Positions 10,735 to 21,471 of a stretch of 64,000 nt of DNA are shown one piece after another. The translations under genes were made by a program, and so were the position numbers. The notes below the pieces were generated by a model. The model did not search any database. It was not told where the DNA came from and saw nothing but the letters and a program-made list of their open reading frames with translations. The stretch is from Coriobacteriia bacterium (GTDB lineage: Bacteria > Actinomycetota > Coriobacteriia > Anaerosomatales > Anaerosomataceae). The DNA is taken from positions 1 through 64,000 of the forward strand of contig JAUSBK010000009.1 in the NCBI GenBank assembly GCA_030652115.1, written 5' to 3'. The first letter of the stretch is position 1, and the number at the start of each line of letters is the position of its first letter.

Positions 10735-11219
10735 GGCGTCACACGCTCCAGCAGCACGACAGCCTGGGCCCCGATACCCTCTCCCCTGCCTTCGAAACCA
10801 AGGCCCTCGGTGGTCGTGGCCTTCACGCCCACACGCTCCACCTCGACACCGAGCGCCTCGGCGATCCGCGCGCGCATCTCGTGGCGATACGGTGCGATTC
10901 TCGGGCGCTCCAGCACGAGCACGGTATCGGCGTCGATGAGGCGGAAGCCACCCTCGGCCATGAGCGAGCTCACCCGCGTGAGCAGCTCCAAGCTCGAGAT
11001 GCCCGCATAGGCGGGGTCGGTGTCGGGGAAGAGGCGCCCGATGTCGCCCTTGCGCATCGCGCCGAGGATCGCGTCCATGAGCGCGTGCACGAGCACGTCG
11101 GCATCCGAGTGGCCCACAAGGCCCACGCCGTTGGGCACCTCGACTCCGCCCAAGACGAGCGCCCGGCCTTCGGCGAACGCATGGACGTCGTAGCCGATGC
11201 CGACTCTGAGGTCACTCAT
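10731..11219 (-). CDS. ispF: 2-C-methyl-D-erythritol 2,4-cyclodiphosphate synthase
   Basis: 162 residues, the usual length. It carries out the fifth step of the MEP isoprenoid pathway. Metal ligands lie in GYDVHAF and in the GHSDADVLVHAL segment; the family signature KATTTEGLGFEGRGEG is near the C-terminus. The start MSDLRVGIGYD at 11219 lies inside the end of ispD (8-base overlap). The pair ispD-ispF forms one translational unit. Confidence 0.96.
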   Translation of the reverse strand: MSDLRVGIGYDVHAFAEGRALVLGGVEVPNGVGLVGHSDADVLVHALMDAILGAMRKGDIGRLFPDTDPAYAGISSLELLTRVSSLMAEGGFRLIDADTVLVLERPRIAPYRHEMRARIAEALGVEVERVGVKATTTEGLGFEGRGEGIGAQAVVLLERVTP

Positions 11220-11922
11220 CGCTTGCCTCCGCTCTCGCCTCGAGCAGACGCTCGACGACAAGCAGGTCCTCGGGGACGGTGATCTTGAGGTTGTCGCGCG
11301 GACCGGTGAACATGGCGACCGCGCCACCGGCGCGCTCGACAAGTGAAGCGTCGTCGGTGCCCGGTATGCCGCTGGCGGCAGCCGAGGCGTATGCGGCGCG
11401 TAGCGCGGCGGCGCGGAAGATCTGCGGCGTCTGCGCCGCCCAGACCAGCGCACGATCGAGGGTCCCGGAGACGCGCCCCTGCGGGTCCACGAGCTTGAGC
11501 GTGTCGTAGGAGGGGTGTCCGACAACGATGCCGTCGAGCGACGGGTCCGCCTCGAGCGCCGCGACCGCATCGGTGATGAGGCCGGGCGTGACGAGCGGCC
11601 GAGCGCCGTCATGCACCATGATCACGTCCGCTTCGGTCGAGACAGCTTCGAGTCCGGCTGCAACCGACTCCTGCCGCGTGTCGCCGCCACCAACCACCGC
11701 AACCACCTTCGGGGAGCCAAGAGGCTCCACGGCCGCGGCGGTGTACTCGCCGATGCGTTCCGGGTGGACGACAACGACGATCTCATCGACCGCCGGGCAG
11801 ATGGCGAAAGCGGCGATCGTGTGCTGCAGCACAGGACGCCCGGCGAGCGAGGCAAGCTGCTTTCCGTCTGCAAGACCGGTGCGCTCCCCCGAACCGCCCG
11901 CGACGATGATCGCAGCGTTCAC
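11212..11922 (-). CDS. ispD: 2-C-methyl-D-erythritol 4-phosphate cytidylyltransferase
   Basis: 236 residues. It joins CTP to methylerythritol phosphate in the MEP pathway. The nucleotide-binding loop is IIVAGGSGERTGLADGKQ, with the catalytic basic residues; further family motifs are VMVHDGARPLV-like (IMVHDGARPLV), AAQTPQIF and TDDASLVE. It overlaps yacL by 4 bases and ispF by 8. Confidence 0.95.
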   Translation of the reverse strand: MNAAIIVAGGSGERTGLADGKQLASLAGRPVLQHTIAAFAICPAVDEIVVVVHPERIGEYTAAAVEPLGSPKVVAVVGGGDTRQESVAAGLEAVSTEADVIMVHDGARPLVTPGLITDAVAALEADPSLDGIVVGHPSYDTLKLVDPQGRVSGTLDRALVWAAQTPQIFRAAALRAAYASAAASGIPGTDDASLVERAGGAVAMFTGPRDNLKITVPEDLLVVERLLEARAEASDE

Positions 11923-12986
11923 GAGACCTCCCTGATGCGGGCGAAGACCATCCTGCCTGCGCTCGTTTGCAGCACCGAGGTCACCTCAGTATCGATATCC
12001 GTGCCGACGGCCGAGGCAGCCTCGGCCACCACGACCATCGTACCGTCGGCCAGGTAGCCGACGCCCTGCCCCGCTTCCTTGCCCTCCTTGGTGATGGCGA
12101 TGTGCAGCCCATCTCCGGGCAGGAGCACCGGCCGCAGGGCCTCGGCGGCTTCGTTGACGTTGAGGACCGCGGCGCCCTCGACGCGGGCCACCTTGGTGAG
12201 GTTGAAATCGACGGTCACGACCGTGCCGCCGCTCGAAAGCGCGAGCTTCACGAGCTTCGCATCCACGGTGGGGATCTCCGCGAAGTCCGACTCCATCACG
12301 AGCACGCTGTTCTCGCCGGTGGCGAGCGTGGTCAGCAGGTCGAGTCCGCGCCGACCGCGTGCCCTGCGCGCGTCGTCAGCCGAGTCGGCGAGCGTCTGCA
12401 GTTCGACCAGGACGAAACGAGGAACCCTGAGCGGGCCCTCGAGCATGCCGGACTTGGCCAGCTCGGCGAAGCGCCCATCGATGATGGCGCTCGTGTCGAG
12501 CAGCTTCGGCGGGCGTTCGTCAGTCGGAGCGGCGGCTCCGAACGACCACGTGAGGGTCTCGTCGCGGCTCGGCAGCAGGAAGAGGCTCGTGCTCGCATAC
12601 GCGCAGAACACGTAAAGGAGCACGGTCACGACGAATCCGAGCCACTCGGGCCTCTCGAGATACCTGAACAGCGATGACGAGATGAGGAACGCCATAAGCA
12701 GGCCTACGACAAAACCGACCGATCCCAGCAGCAAAGCCGGGGTGCGGAGTTCGGCAAGCTTCTGGTGAATGCGCCGGTACGCGGAGGTGGCCTCACGACC
12801 GATGATGCCGCCGAGGACGTACCCGATCGAAGCTCCCAGGATGATGAAGACGAAGATGACGAAGCCTTCTGAGAACCCGGTCTGTGCCGTCCAGTCGACT
12901 TGTTGCGAGACCGCGAATCCGCCGAGGGCGCCCACTGTGACGAGTGCCACACGAGTGAGCTGTACGAACATGGCCTCGACGCCCAA
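11919..12986 (-). CDS. yacL: YacL-type membrane protein with PIN and TRAM domains
   Basis: 355 residues. Four hydrophobic helices lie in the first 135 residues. A PIN nuclease-like domain (about 165-290) has acidic positions LLDTSAIIDGR, VLVELQTLAD and VTVDFNLTK, followed by a C-terminal TRAM RNA-binding domain. The family is a membrane-tethered putative RNase of unproven substrate. I choose TTG 12986 because AGAGGAGG stands 10 bases before it; an ATG at 12971 is the alternative. It leads ispD-ispF and follows disA, as in Bacillus. Confidence 0.88.
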   Translation of the reverse strand: MGVEAMFVQLTRVALVTVGALGGFAVSQQVDWTAQTGFSEGFVIFVFIILGASIGYVLGGIIGREATSAYRRIHQKLAELRTPALLLGSVGFVVGLLMAFLISSSLFRYLERPEWLGFVVTVLLYVFCAYASTSLFLLPSRDETLTWSFGAAAPTDERPPKLLDTSAIIDGRFAELAKSGMLEGPLRVPRFVLVELQTLADSADDARRARGRRGLDLLTTLATGENSVLVMESDFAEIPTVDAKLVKLALSSGGTVVTVDFNLTKVARVEGAAVLNVNEAAEALRPVLLPGDGLHIAITKEGKEAGQGVGYLADGTMVVVAEAASAVGTDIDTEVTSVLQTSAGRMVFARIREVS

Positions 12987-13054
12987 ACGTCAGATGCCTC
13001 CTCTGACGAGCGCCGTCACCTCCTTTGGGTCGCGGACCGTCTAACGGTCGAGCC

Positions 13055-13095
13055 AACGATACATATAATGGAATGGATTATACAATCTTAGCACA
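13055..13095 (-). promoter_or_regulatory. AT-rich promoter-like patch upstream of yacL
   Basis: A short, strikingly AT-rich stretch in otherwise GC-rich DNA holds a perfect -10 TATAAT on the minus strand (13077-13082). No good -35 stands 17 bases before it. It would start the yacL-ispD-ispF-gltX-cysE-cysS transcript separately from disA. Confidence 0.35.
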
Positions 13096-13111
13096 GCGAC
13101 CTGCAGCGGCC

Positions 13112-14167
13112 CTACAGCACGGCGCGTTCGCGCATGCGCCGGAGTCCCTCTCGAATCGCCTGGGCCCGCCGGGCGCCGACACCGTCGACGTCGTCAAGCT
13201 GCTGCTCGGTGGCCTCGAGGAGCGCCTTGACGGTGCCGAAGCGATCCACCAGACGATTGGTCACCGTGCCGGGAAGTAACGGCACACGATGCAGGAGCCG
13301 GTAGCCCTTTGGCCGCACATGCAGCTCGTCGACATCGCCCTTAGCAGCGAATCCGAGCGCGCCGGCAAGAGCCGCCGGGTCGAGCAGCTGCTCGGGCGTG
13401 AGCGCCGCAAGCCGCGTGAGCGCAGCTGCCGCCTTGCGGGGACCCTGATCGGGGATGTAGTCCCGCACGAGCATCAGGAAGTCCTCCTCAGCCCCAACGG
13501 TGAGTTCCTCGGCCTGCATGCGTACGAGCCGGCCTTCCGCCCCGAGCTCGATGACGTAGCGATTGAGCTCTCGGCCGACCCGGCGCAGCATCTCGAAGCG
13601 GTGGATCACGAGGGCGACGTCGCCGAACGTGACCATGTCCTCGAATTCGAGCGCTGTCAGATGTGCCGATACCTCGGTAAGGCGGGTCCGGTAGCGCTCG
13701 AGTGTCTGAAGCGCCTGGCTCGCTTTGGAGAGCACCACGTCTATGTCCTCGAGCCAGAGCCGGTCCCCGTCGCGGTAGAGGCTCACGACCTCGCGGCGCT
13801 GGGAGACGGAGATGACGAGCGCGTCGGTCTGACGGCTCACCCTCTCGGCCGTCCGATGCCGCATGCCGGTCTCCGAGGTAGGAAGCGCCGGGTTGGGCAT
13901 GAGGTGCACGTTGGCGCGACGGAGGCGGGTCGCGCCCGCGTCCAGCAGGATGGCGCCGTCCATCTTTGCGAGCTCGAACAGGCGCTGGGGAGTGAACGGC
14001 GCGTCGATCACGAAGCCGCCGTTGCTGAGCGAGTCGACGCCCTTCTCATCGCCGATGACGATGAGCGCTCCCGTGCGACCGGCGATGACATTGTCCAGCG
14101 CCTGCCTGAGCGGCGTCCCCGGCGCGACGGACTTGAGTGCCGCGAGCATCACGTCCTCACGCATCAC
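13112..14167 (-). CDS. disA: Diadenylate cyclase DisA (c-di-AMP synthase, DNA integrity scanner)
   Basis: 351 residues. It makes cyclic di-AMP from two ATP. The N-terminal DAC domain has both catalytic motifs, DGA (MDGAILLD near 70) and RHR (GMRHRTAERV near 105). A helical linker follows, and the C-terminal helix-hairpin-helix DNA-binding part reads VDGVGARRAQAIREGL. The GTG at 14167 is followed at once by ATG 14164; GGGGAGG is about 10 bases upstream. It follows radA, whose product restrains DisA activity in Bacillus. Confidence 0.96.
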   Translation of the reverse strand: MMREDVMLAALKSVAPGTPLRQALDNVIAGRTGALIVIGDEKGVDSLSNGGFVIDAPFTPQRLFELAKMDGAILLDAGATRLRRANVHLMPNPALPTSETGMRHRTAERVSRQTDALVISVSQRREVVSLYRDGDRLWLEDIDVVLSKASQALQTLERYRTRLTEVSAHLTALEFEDMVTFGDVALVIHRFEMLRRVGRELNRYVIELGAEGRLVRMQAEELTVGAEEDFLMLVRDYIPDQGPRKAAAALTRLAALTPEQLLDPAALAGALGFAAKGDVDELHVRPKGYRLLHRVPLLPGTVTNRLVDRFGTVKALLEATEQQLDDVDGVGARRAQAIREGLRRMRERAVL

Positions 14168-14239
14168 GCCCGGCTCACCTCCCCGTTACGACATCTCTAC
14201 CTGGATTCTGCCACGACCGCCGACGCCTCACCAGCGGTC

Positions 14240-15583
14240 CTATCCGAATGCTCGCTCCAGCGCGTCGCTGAGCGAGCGAACCGCAACGTGCCCGGGAGCG
14301 CTGATGCCCTTGAGCTCCGGCCCGAACGACCGTGAAAAGCCCATCCTCGCCGCCTCGCGCAGTCTTGCCTCGGCATGCGGCACACCACGCACGTCGCCGG
14401 TGAGACCGACCTCGCCGAACGCGACCGCGTCCGCAGGCAGCGGGCGATCGCTCCTGGACGAGGCGAGCGCGAGAGCGAGCGGCAGGTCGACGGCGGGCTC
14501 GGTCACCCGCACGCCTCCGGCAACCGACACGTACACATCGTACGTGCCGAGTCCGACATCGGCACGCCGCTCGAGGATCGCGAGCACCTGGAGGAGGCGC
14601 GCGTTCTCGATGCCCACCGACAGCCGCCTCGGCACCTGGAGATAGGTGGGCGTGACCAACGCTTGCACCTCGACCAGAAGCGGCCGACTGCCTTCCATCG
14701 TCGCCATGACCGCCGAGCCCGCCACGCCGCCCGCGCGGCCAGCGAGCAGAGCGCTCGACGGCTGCCCGACCTCGGCAAGGCCGTCTCCGGTCATCTCGAA
14801 GATCCCGATGTCGGAGACGGAGCCGAAACGGTTCTTCGCTGCCCGCACGATGCGAAACGCGTGATCGGCGTCGCCCTCAAAGTAGAGCACCGTGTCCACG
14901 ACGTGTTCCAGAACGCGGGGGCCGGAGATCGTGCCGTCTTTGGTGACGTGTCCCACGAGGATCAGCGTCACGTCGTGCGTCTTGGCCATGCGCACCAGCC
15001 GCGCAGCGGTGGCCCGGACCTGCCCGACGCTCCCCGGGACGCCATCGAGCCCCGGATCGAACAGCGTCTGCACGGAATCGACGATGACCACCTGCGGCCG
15101 CTCCGCGAGAACGGTGGCCTCGATCGCCGCTGCATCCACCTCGGGCAGCAACATGATGCCGTCCGACGCGCCCACGCGATCGGCGCGGGCACGAACCTGC
15201 TGCGCGGACTCCTCGCCGCACACGTAGAGCACCGGTACGCCGCGACCGCCGAGCGTGCCGGCGGCCTGGAGCAGGAGCGTCGACTTGCCGATGCCCGGCT
15301 CACCGCCGATGAGCACCGCCGAGCCGCGCACCAGTCCACCGCCGAGTACCGTGTCGAGCTCGCCGATGCCTGTAGGGAAGCGCATCTCCGGTGAAAGCGT
15401 CACGTCCGCGAGCGAGGTGACCGGTCGGGCCGTACCCACGGCCGAAGAACCGCCTGTCCGCTGCGGCGCCTGTGCCTCTTCGGCGAACGTGCCGTACTCG
15501 CCGCACTCCGGGCACCGACCCAGCCAGCGCGCAGCCGCATGGCCGCACTGCTGGCAGCGCCAGGAGCTGTGCGGCTTCGGCAT
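14240..15583 (-). CDS. radA: DNA repair protein RadA (Sms)
   Basis: 447 residues. It has the N-terminal zinc finger CQQCGH...CPECGEYGTF, a RecA-like ATPase core with Walker A GGEPGIGKSTLL and the RadA-specific KNRFG motif (AAKNRFGSV), and a C-terminal Lon-protease-like domain. It acts in branch migration of recombination intermediates. It lies 1 base after the clpC stop and upstream of disA. Confidence 0.96.
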   Translation of the reverse strand: MPKPHSSWRCQQCGHAAARWLGRCPECGEYGTFAEEAQAPQRTGGSSAVGTARPVTSLADVTLSPEMRFPTGIGELDTVLGGGLVRGSAVLIGGEPGIGKSTLLLQAAGTLGGRGVPVLYVCGEESAQQVRARADRVGASDGIMLLPEVDAAAIEATVLAERPQVVIVDSVQTLFDPGLDGVPGSVGQVRATAARLVRMAKTHDVTLILVGHVTKDGTISGPRVLEHVVDTVLYFEGDADHAFRIVRAAKNRFGSVSDIGIFEMTGDGLAEVGQPSSALLAGRAGGVAGSAVMATMEGSRPLLVEVQALVTPTYLQVPRRLSVGIENARLLQVLAILERRADVGLGTYDVYVSVAGGVRVTEPAVDLPLALALASSRSDRPLPADAVAFGEVGLTGDVRGVPHAEARLREAARMGFSRSFGPELKGISAPGHVAVRSLSDALERAFG

Positions 15584-15584
15584 G

Positions 15585-18140
<2,556 letters not shown>

Positions 18141-18195
18141 CTCGGGTCACTCCTATCGTAAGCGCCACGCGGGACGCAACGGGATTCGCACGCCT

Positions 18196-18225
18196 ATTCT
18201 ACCCCGCCCGCTGACATGGGTCGAA
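18196..18225 (-). promoter_or_regulatory. Promoter of clpC
   Basis: On the minus strand TTCGAC (18220-18225) and TAGAAT (18196-18201) are separated by 18 bases, 55 bases upstream of the clpC ATG. I see no CtsR heptad repeat or CIRCE element in this gap. Confidence 0.5.
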
Positions 18226-18266
18226 GCGTACGCGCGACGAAGCAAGCCTGATGCCACGGGATGTGA

Positions 18267-18291
18267 GCGCCCGGCACTCACATCCGGGCGC
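18267..18291 (-). terminator. Hairpin after lysS
   Basis: An 8-base-pair stem GCGCCCGG/CCGGGCGC with a 9-base loop begins 18 bases past the lysS stop. No U-tract follows, so termination strength is doubtful. Confidence 0.4.
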
Positions 18292-18308
18292 GGTGTCGGC
18301 GGCGGTGC

Positions 18309-19808
18309 CTACGCTTCCGGGCGCATGTTCGGGAAGAGCAGCACGTCCCGGATAGAGGCGCTGTCGGTGAGCAGCATGACGAGCCGGTCGATGCCGATGC
18401 CCAGGCCGCCGGCGGGCGGCATGCCGTACTCCTGGGCGCGCAGGTAATCCTCGTCGACCCACATCGCTTCGACGTCACCTGCGTCCTTGGCAGCGGCCTG
18501 CGCCTCGAAGCGGGCGCGCTGGTCAGCCGGATCGATCAGCTCCGAGAACGCATTCGCGAACTCGCGGCCGGTGATGATCAGCTCGAATCGGTCGGTGAGC
18601 GCCGGGTCGGCATCGTTGCGCCGCGCCAGCGGCGACGTCTCGGCCGGGTACAGCGTCACGAACGTCGGCTCGATGAGCGTGTGCTCCACGAGCTTCTCGA
18701 ACAGTTCGTTCAGCAGCTTGCCGGGGCCCCATGCGGATTCCACAGGAACCTCGTGCTTCGCGCACTCGGCACGAAGCTCCTCAAGCGGCGTATGAACCGA
18801 CAGCTCGCGTCCGGCCGCCTCGCTCACGAGCTCGGCCATCGGCGCCTGACGCCACGGCGAGACGAGCGAGACCGATGTGCCCTGGTACTCGAAGTCGAGC
18901 GTCCCGAGGACCTCGGATGCCACGCTCGTGATAAGCGATTCGGTGAGCTCCCGCATCGTCTCCATGTTTCCGAACGCCTGATACGCCTCGAGCATGGTGA
19001 ACTCGGGGTTGTGGCGTGGCGACATGCCCTCGTTGCGGAACGAGCGGTTGATCTCGAAGACGCGCTCGAAGCCGCCAACAAGCAGACGCTTCAGGTACAG
19101 CTCCGGGGCGATCCGCAGGTACAGGTCCATGTCGAGCGCGTTGTGATGCGTCACGAACGGCCGCGCGGTCGCGCCGCCCGGGATCGGCTGCAGCATGGGC
19201 GTCTCGACCTCGAGGAACCCACGCCCCGCCATGAACACCCGGATGGCCGAGATGACCGCGAACCGGGTCTCGAAAACGTCGCGTACCTCGGGGTTGGCGA
19301 TGAGATCCACGTAACGCTGACGATACCGGGTCTCCGTGTCTGCGAGGCCGTGGTACTTCTCGGGCAGAGGGCGGATCGACTTCGAAAGCAGCAGCAGCTC
19401 TGTCGGCGACAGCGAGAGCTCCCCCCGACGGGTGCGAAGCACCGAGCCGGTCGCCCCCACCCAGTCGCCGAGATCGAGGTCACAGGCGGCGGCGAACGCC
19501 TCATCGCCGAGCACGTTCGGCCGGCAGAAGAGCTGGATCTCGCCCGAACCGTCCCGGATGACGAGGAAGAGCACCTTGCCCTGGTCGCGCTTCGCGATCA
19601 CGCGTCCTGCAAGACCGATGGTGTCGTCGGTCTCGGCGCCTGCCTCCAGAGATGCATACGTCTGCGCAACGGCCGCAGCGACCGATGTCCGCTCAAAGGA
19701 GTCCCGGTACGGCTCTATGCCGTCGCGCCGCAGGGCGCCGACCTTGGCCAGCCGGACTGCTACCGCGTCCTCGGCCTGTCGTTCGTCTGTGCGCGGCTCG
19801 TCGGACAT
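18309..19808 (-). CDS. lysS: Lysyl-tRNA synthetase, class II
   Basis: 499 residues. An N-terminal OB-fold anticodon domain includes LAGRVIAKRDQGKVLFLVIR. The class II core has motif 2 FRNEGMSPRHNPEFTMLE and motif 3 GLGIGIDRLVMLL. It charges tRNA-Lys. It begins 9 bases after the greA stop and shares the greA promoter. No T-box leader was seen. Confidence 0.97.
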   Translation of the reverse strand: MSDEPRTDERQAEDAVAVRLAKVGALRRDGIEPYRDSFERTSVAAAVAQTYASLEAGAETDDTIGLAGRVIAKRDQGKVLFLVIRDGSGEIQLFCRPNVLGDEAFAAACDLDLGDWVGATGSVLRTRRGELSLSPTELLLLSKSIRPLPEKYHGLADTETRYRQRYVDLIANPEVRDVFETRFAVISAIRVFMAGRGFLEVETPMLQPIPGGATARPFVTHHNALDMDLYLRIAPELYLKRLLVGGFERVFEINRSFRNEGMSPRHNPEFTMLEAYQAFGNMETMRELTESLITSVASEVLGTLDFEYQGTSVSLVSPWRQAPMAELVSEAAGRELSVHTPLEELRAECAKHEVPVESAWGPGKLLNELFEKLVEHTLIEPTFVTLYPAETSPLARRNDADPALTDRFELIITGREFANAFSELIDPADQRARFEAQAAAKDAGDVEAMWVDEDYLRAQEYGMPPAGGLGIGIDRLVMLLTDSASIRDVLLFPNMRPEA

Positions 19809-19817
19809 GGCCCCCCG

Positions 19818-20291
19818 CTACTTGGTGATGGACACGACCTCATACTCGATGACCGCGCCGCGGGGGGTCGTGACGCGAACGACGTCGCCCTTCTTGGCAC
19901 CGATTACCGCCTGGCCCACGGGCGACTCGTTGGAGATGCGGTTGTGTGTCGGATCCGCTTCGGCCGAGCCGACGAGCTGGTACACGAACACCTCGTCCGC
20001 GCCCAGGTCCTTGAGGTGCACCCGCGTGCCGAGGCTAACGCGATCGCGGCGCTTCGGGGACTCGATGATCGTTGCGTTCGCGAGGATCTGGCTGATCTCG
20101 GCAATGCGGCTCTCGACCCAGGCCTGCTCGTTCTTGGCGTCGTCGTACTCGGAGTTCTCCGAGATGTCGCCGAAGTCCTTGGCCTCACGAATGCGCTCGC
20201 CCACCTCGTGGCGCCTGACCGTCTCCAGGTGGAGCAGTTCCTCCTCGAGCCGTGCCTGGCCTTCGGGGGTGAGTGCTATCTCCTTCTGCAT
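19818..20291 (-). CDS. greA: Transcription elongation factor GreA
   Basis: 157 residues, standard length. An N-terminal antiparallel coiled coil carries the acidic tip GDISENSEYDDAKNEQ that reaches the polymerase active site; a C-terminal FKBP-like domain follows (NRISNESPVGQAVIGAKKGD). It rescues backtracked RNA polymerase. Transcribed with lysS from the promoter at 20363-20391. Confidence 0.97.
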   Translation of the reverse strand: MQKEIALTPEGQARLEEELLHLETVRRHEVGERIREAKDFGDISENSEYDDAKNEQAWVESRIAEISQILANATIIESPKRRDRVSLGTRVHLKDLGADEVFVYQLVGSAEADPTHNRISNESPVGQAVIGAKKGDVVRVTTPRGAVIEYEVVSITK

Positions 20292-20362
20292 GTATGACTC
20301 CTGTAGATCGGTCTACAACGGTGACAGGCTTCGTGCGCCGCTGCCCGCGATTGGCTCACGAG

Positions 20363-20391
20363 AGTATAGCGGCGCCTCCTGACTCCGACAA
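20363..20391 (-). promoter_or_regulatory. Promoter of greA-lysS
   Basis: On the minus strand TTGTCG (20386-20391) and a near-consensus TATACT (20363-20368) are 17 bases apart, some 70 bases before the greA start. Confidence 0.62.
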
Positions 20392-20404
20392 GCAGGACAT
20401 GCAA

Positions 20405-20426
20405 GAGGGCGCCGTCGGGCGCCCTC
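20405..20426 (-). terminator. Hairpin terminator after tatA
   Basis: A perfect 9-base-pair stem GAGGGCGCC/GGCGCCCTC with a GTCG loop lies 26 bases past the tatA stop, immediately before the greA promoter. It is followed on the minus strand by only a short TTG run. Confidence 0.55.
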
Positions 20427-20452
20427 GATGCAGGTAGGTTGCCGCTCTCGCG

Positions 20453-20668
20453 CTATTCGTCCGAAGGTGTCTCGGGCTTCTCGACCTTCGTGACCGGCTC
20501 TTCGTCGTCGGTCGACTTCAGGCCCTCGTCCATGCCTTCCTTGAGCGCCTTAGCCGACTTGCCGAACATCTTCGCAAGCTTCGGGAGCTGCGTGGGGCCG
20601 AACAGCAGTAGCACTACCGCAAGGATGGCCCATATCTCCCATCCACCGGGCAAACCGAATGCCGCCAT
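20453..20668 (-). CDS. tatA: Sec-independent protein translocase subunit TatA
   Basis: 71 residues. One N-terminal membrane helix (WEIWAILAVVLLLF), the Gly-Pro hinge FGPTQLPKLAK, an amphipathic helix and an acidic tail are the full TatA/E layout. It forms the pore through which folded, often cofactor-loaded proteins such as molybdoenzymes pass. GGAGG lies 4 bases before ATG 20668. No tatC is in the window. Confidence 0.92.
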   Translation of the reverse strand: MAAFGLPGGWEIWAILAVVLLLFGPTQLPKLAKMFGKSAKALKEGMDEGLKSTDDEEPVTKVEKPETPSDE

Positions 20669-20742
20669 GTAGCCTCCTCGATCCAAGGCCCGCACCGCCG
20701 GGTGCCGACCCGTGTGAACGAACGTCAGCTTACCACCTACGA

Positions 20743-21396
20743 CTATACCCGCGCCACGCCCTCTCGGCGCGAGAGGTAGTACAGGGTGTGTAGCAACTCC
20801 TGCACCGGGTCCGTGTTGTGGAGCATCACGCTGTCGGGAACGCGGACGATGACCGGCGTGTAGTTGAGCACAACGCGCACGCCGGCACGGGCCAGCTCAT
20901 CGGTGACACGCTGTGCGGCCTCGGGCGGAACCGCGACGACACCGATGCGGATCTTCTGCTCCTTGAGCGTCACATCAAGGGCAGCGACGTCCTGGACCAC
21001 GATGTCGCCGATACGCGTCCCTATCTTCTTCGGGTCGTCGTCGAAGATCGCAGTGACGACGAACCCGTGCTGCTTCAGTCCGTTGTACCCGGCGATCGCG
21101 GAACCCAGGTTGCCTGCCCCCACCAGCGCCAACCGGTGTACGTGGTCCGAGCCGAGAATGTGCTGGATCCGCTCGACAAGCAGCGCGATGTTGTAACCGA
21201 CGCCCCGCTTGCCGAAGGAGCCGAAGTACGTGAGATCGCGCCGGATCTGCGCGGGGTTCACCGAGGTGAGCTCACCGAGTCGCGCGGAAGACACGGTGCA
21301 TGCACCGTCCGCCCGCAACTGGATGAGTATGCTCAGATACGCAGGCAGGCGCTCGATGACGCCTTCCGGGATGCGCGGTGCTTCGTGTTCGGTCAT
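20743..21396 (-). CDS. rex: Redox-sensing transcriptional repressor Rex
   Basis: 217 residues. A winged helix-turn-helix lies at the N-terminus (SSARLGELTSVNPAQIRRDL, then FGSFGKRGVGY). A Rossmann domain for NAD(H) follows (LVGAGNLGSAIAGY), and a C-terminal helix is swapped between dimer partners. NADH releases Rex from DNA, turning on fermentative and respiratory genes. The start MTEHEAPRIP at 21396 is chosen on homology; a longer reading to 21462 would run through the Rex-like operator. GGGGAG lies 13 bases upstream, rather far. Confidence 0.95.
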   Translation of the reverse strand: MTEHEAPRIPEGVIERLPAYLSILIQLRADGACTVSSARLGELTSVNPAQIRRDLTYFGSFGKRGVGYNIALLVERIQHILGSDHVHRLALVGAGNLGSAIAGYNGLKQHGFVVTAIFDDDPKKIGTRIGDIVVQDVAALDVTLKEQKIRIGVVAVPPEAAQRVTDELARAGVRVVLNYTPVIVRVPDSVMLHNTDPVQELLHTLYYLSRREGVARV

Positions 21397-21433
21397 TGTG
21401 CTGATGTCGCTCCCCGATTCGGCGTATGCGACA

Positions 21434-21452
21434 TGGTAACGCGCTGTTACAA
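21434..21452 (-). promoter_or_regulatory. Rex-operator-like inverted repeat upstream of rex
   Basis: On the minus strand TTGTAAC-AGCGC-GTTACCA is an almost perfect inverted repeat resembling the Rex consensus (TTGT-AA-n-TT-ACAA). It lies 38 bases before the rex start and overlaps a possible -35. Autoregulation is inferred. Confidence 0.55.
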
Positions 21453-21471
21453 AGTCGCACAAGCCCCGGAG

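Noticed and set aside
18141-18308. T-box or CtsR/CIRCE element near lysS and clpC
   Set aside because: No T-box core sequence, no heptad repeat and no CIRCE inverted repeat found.
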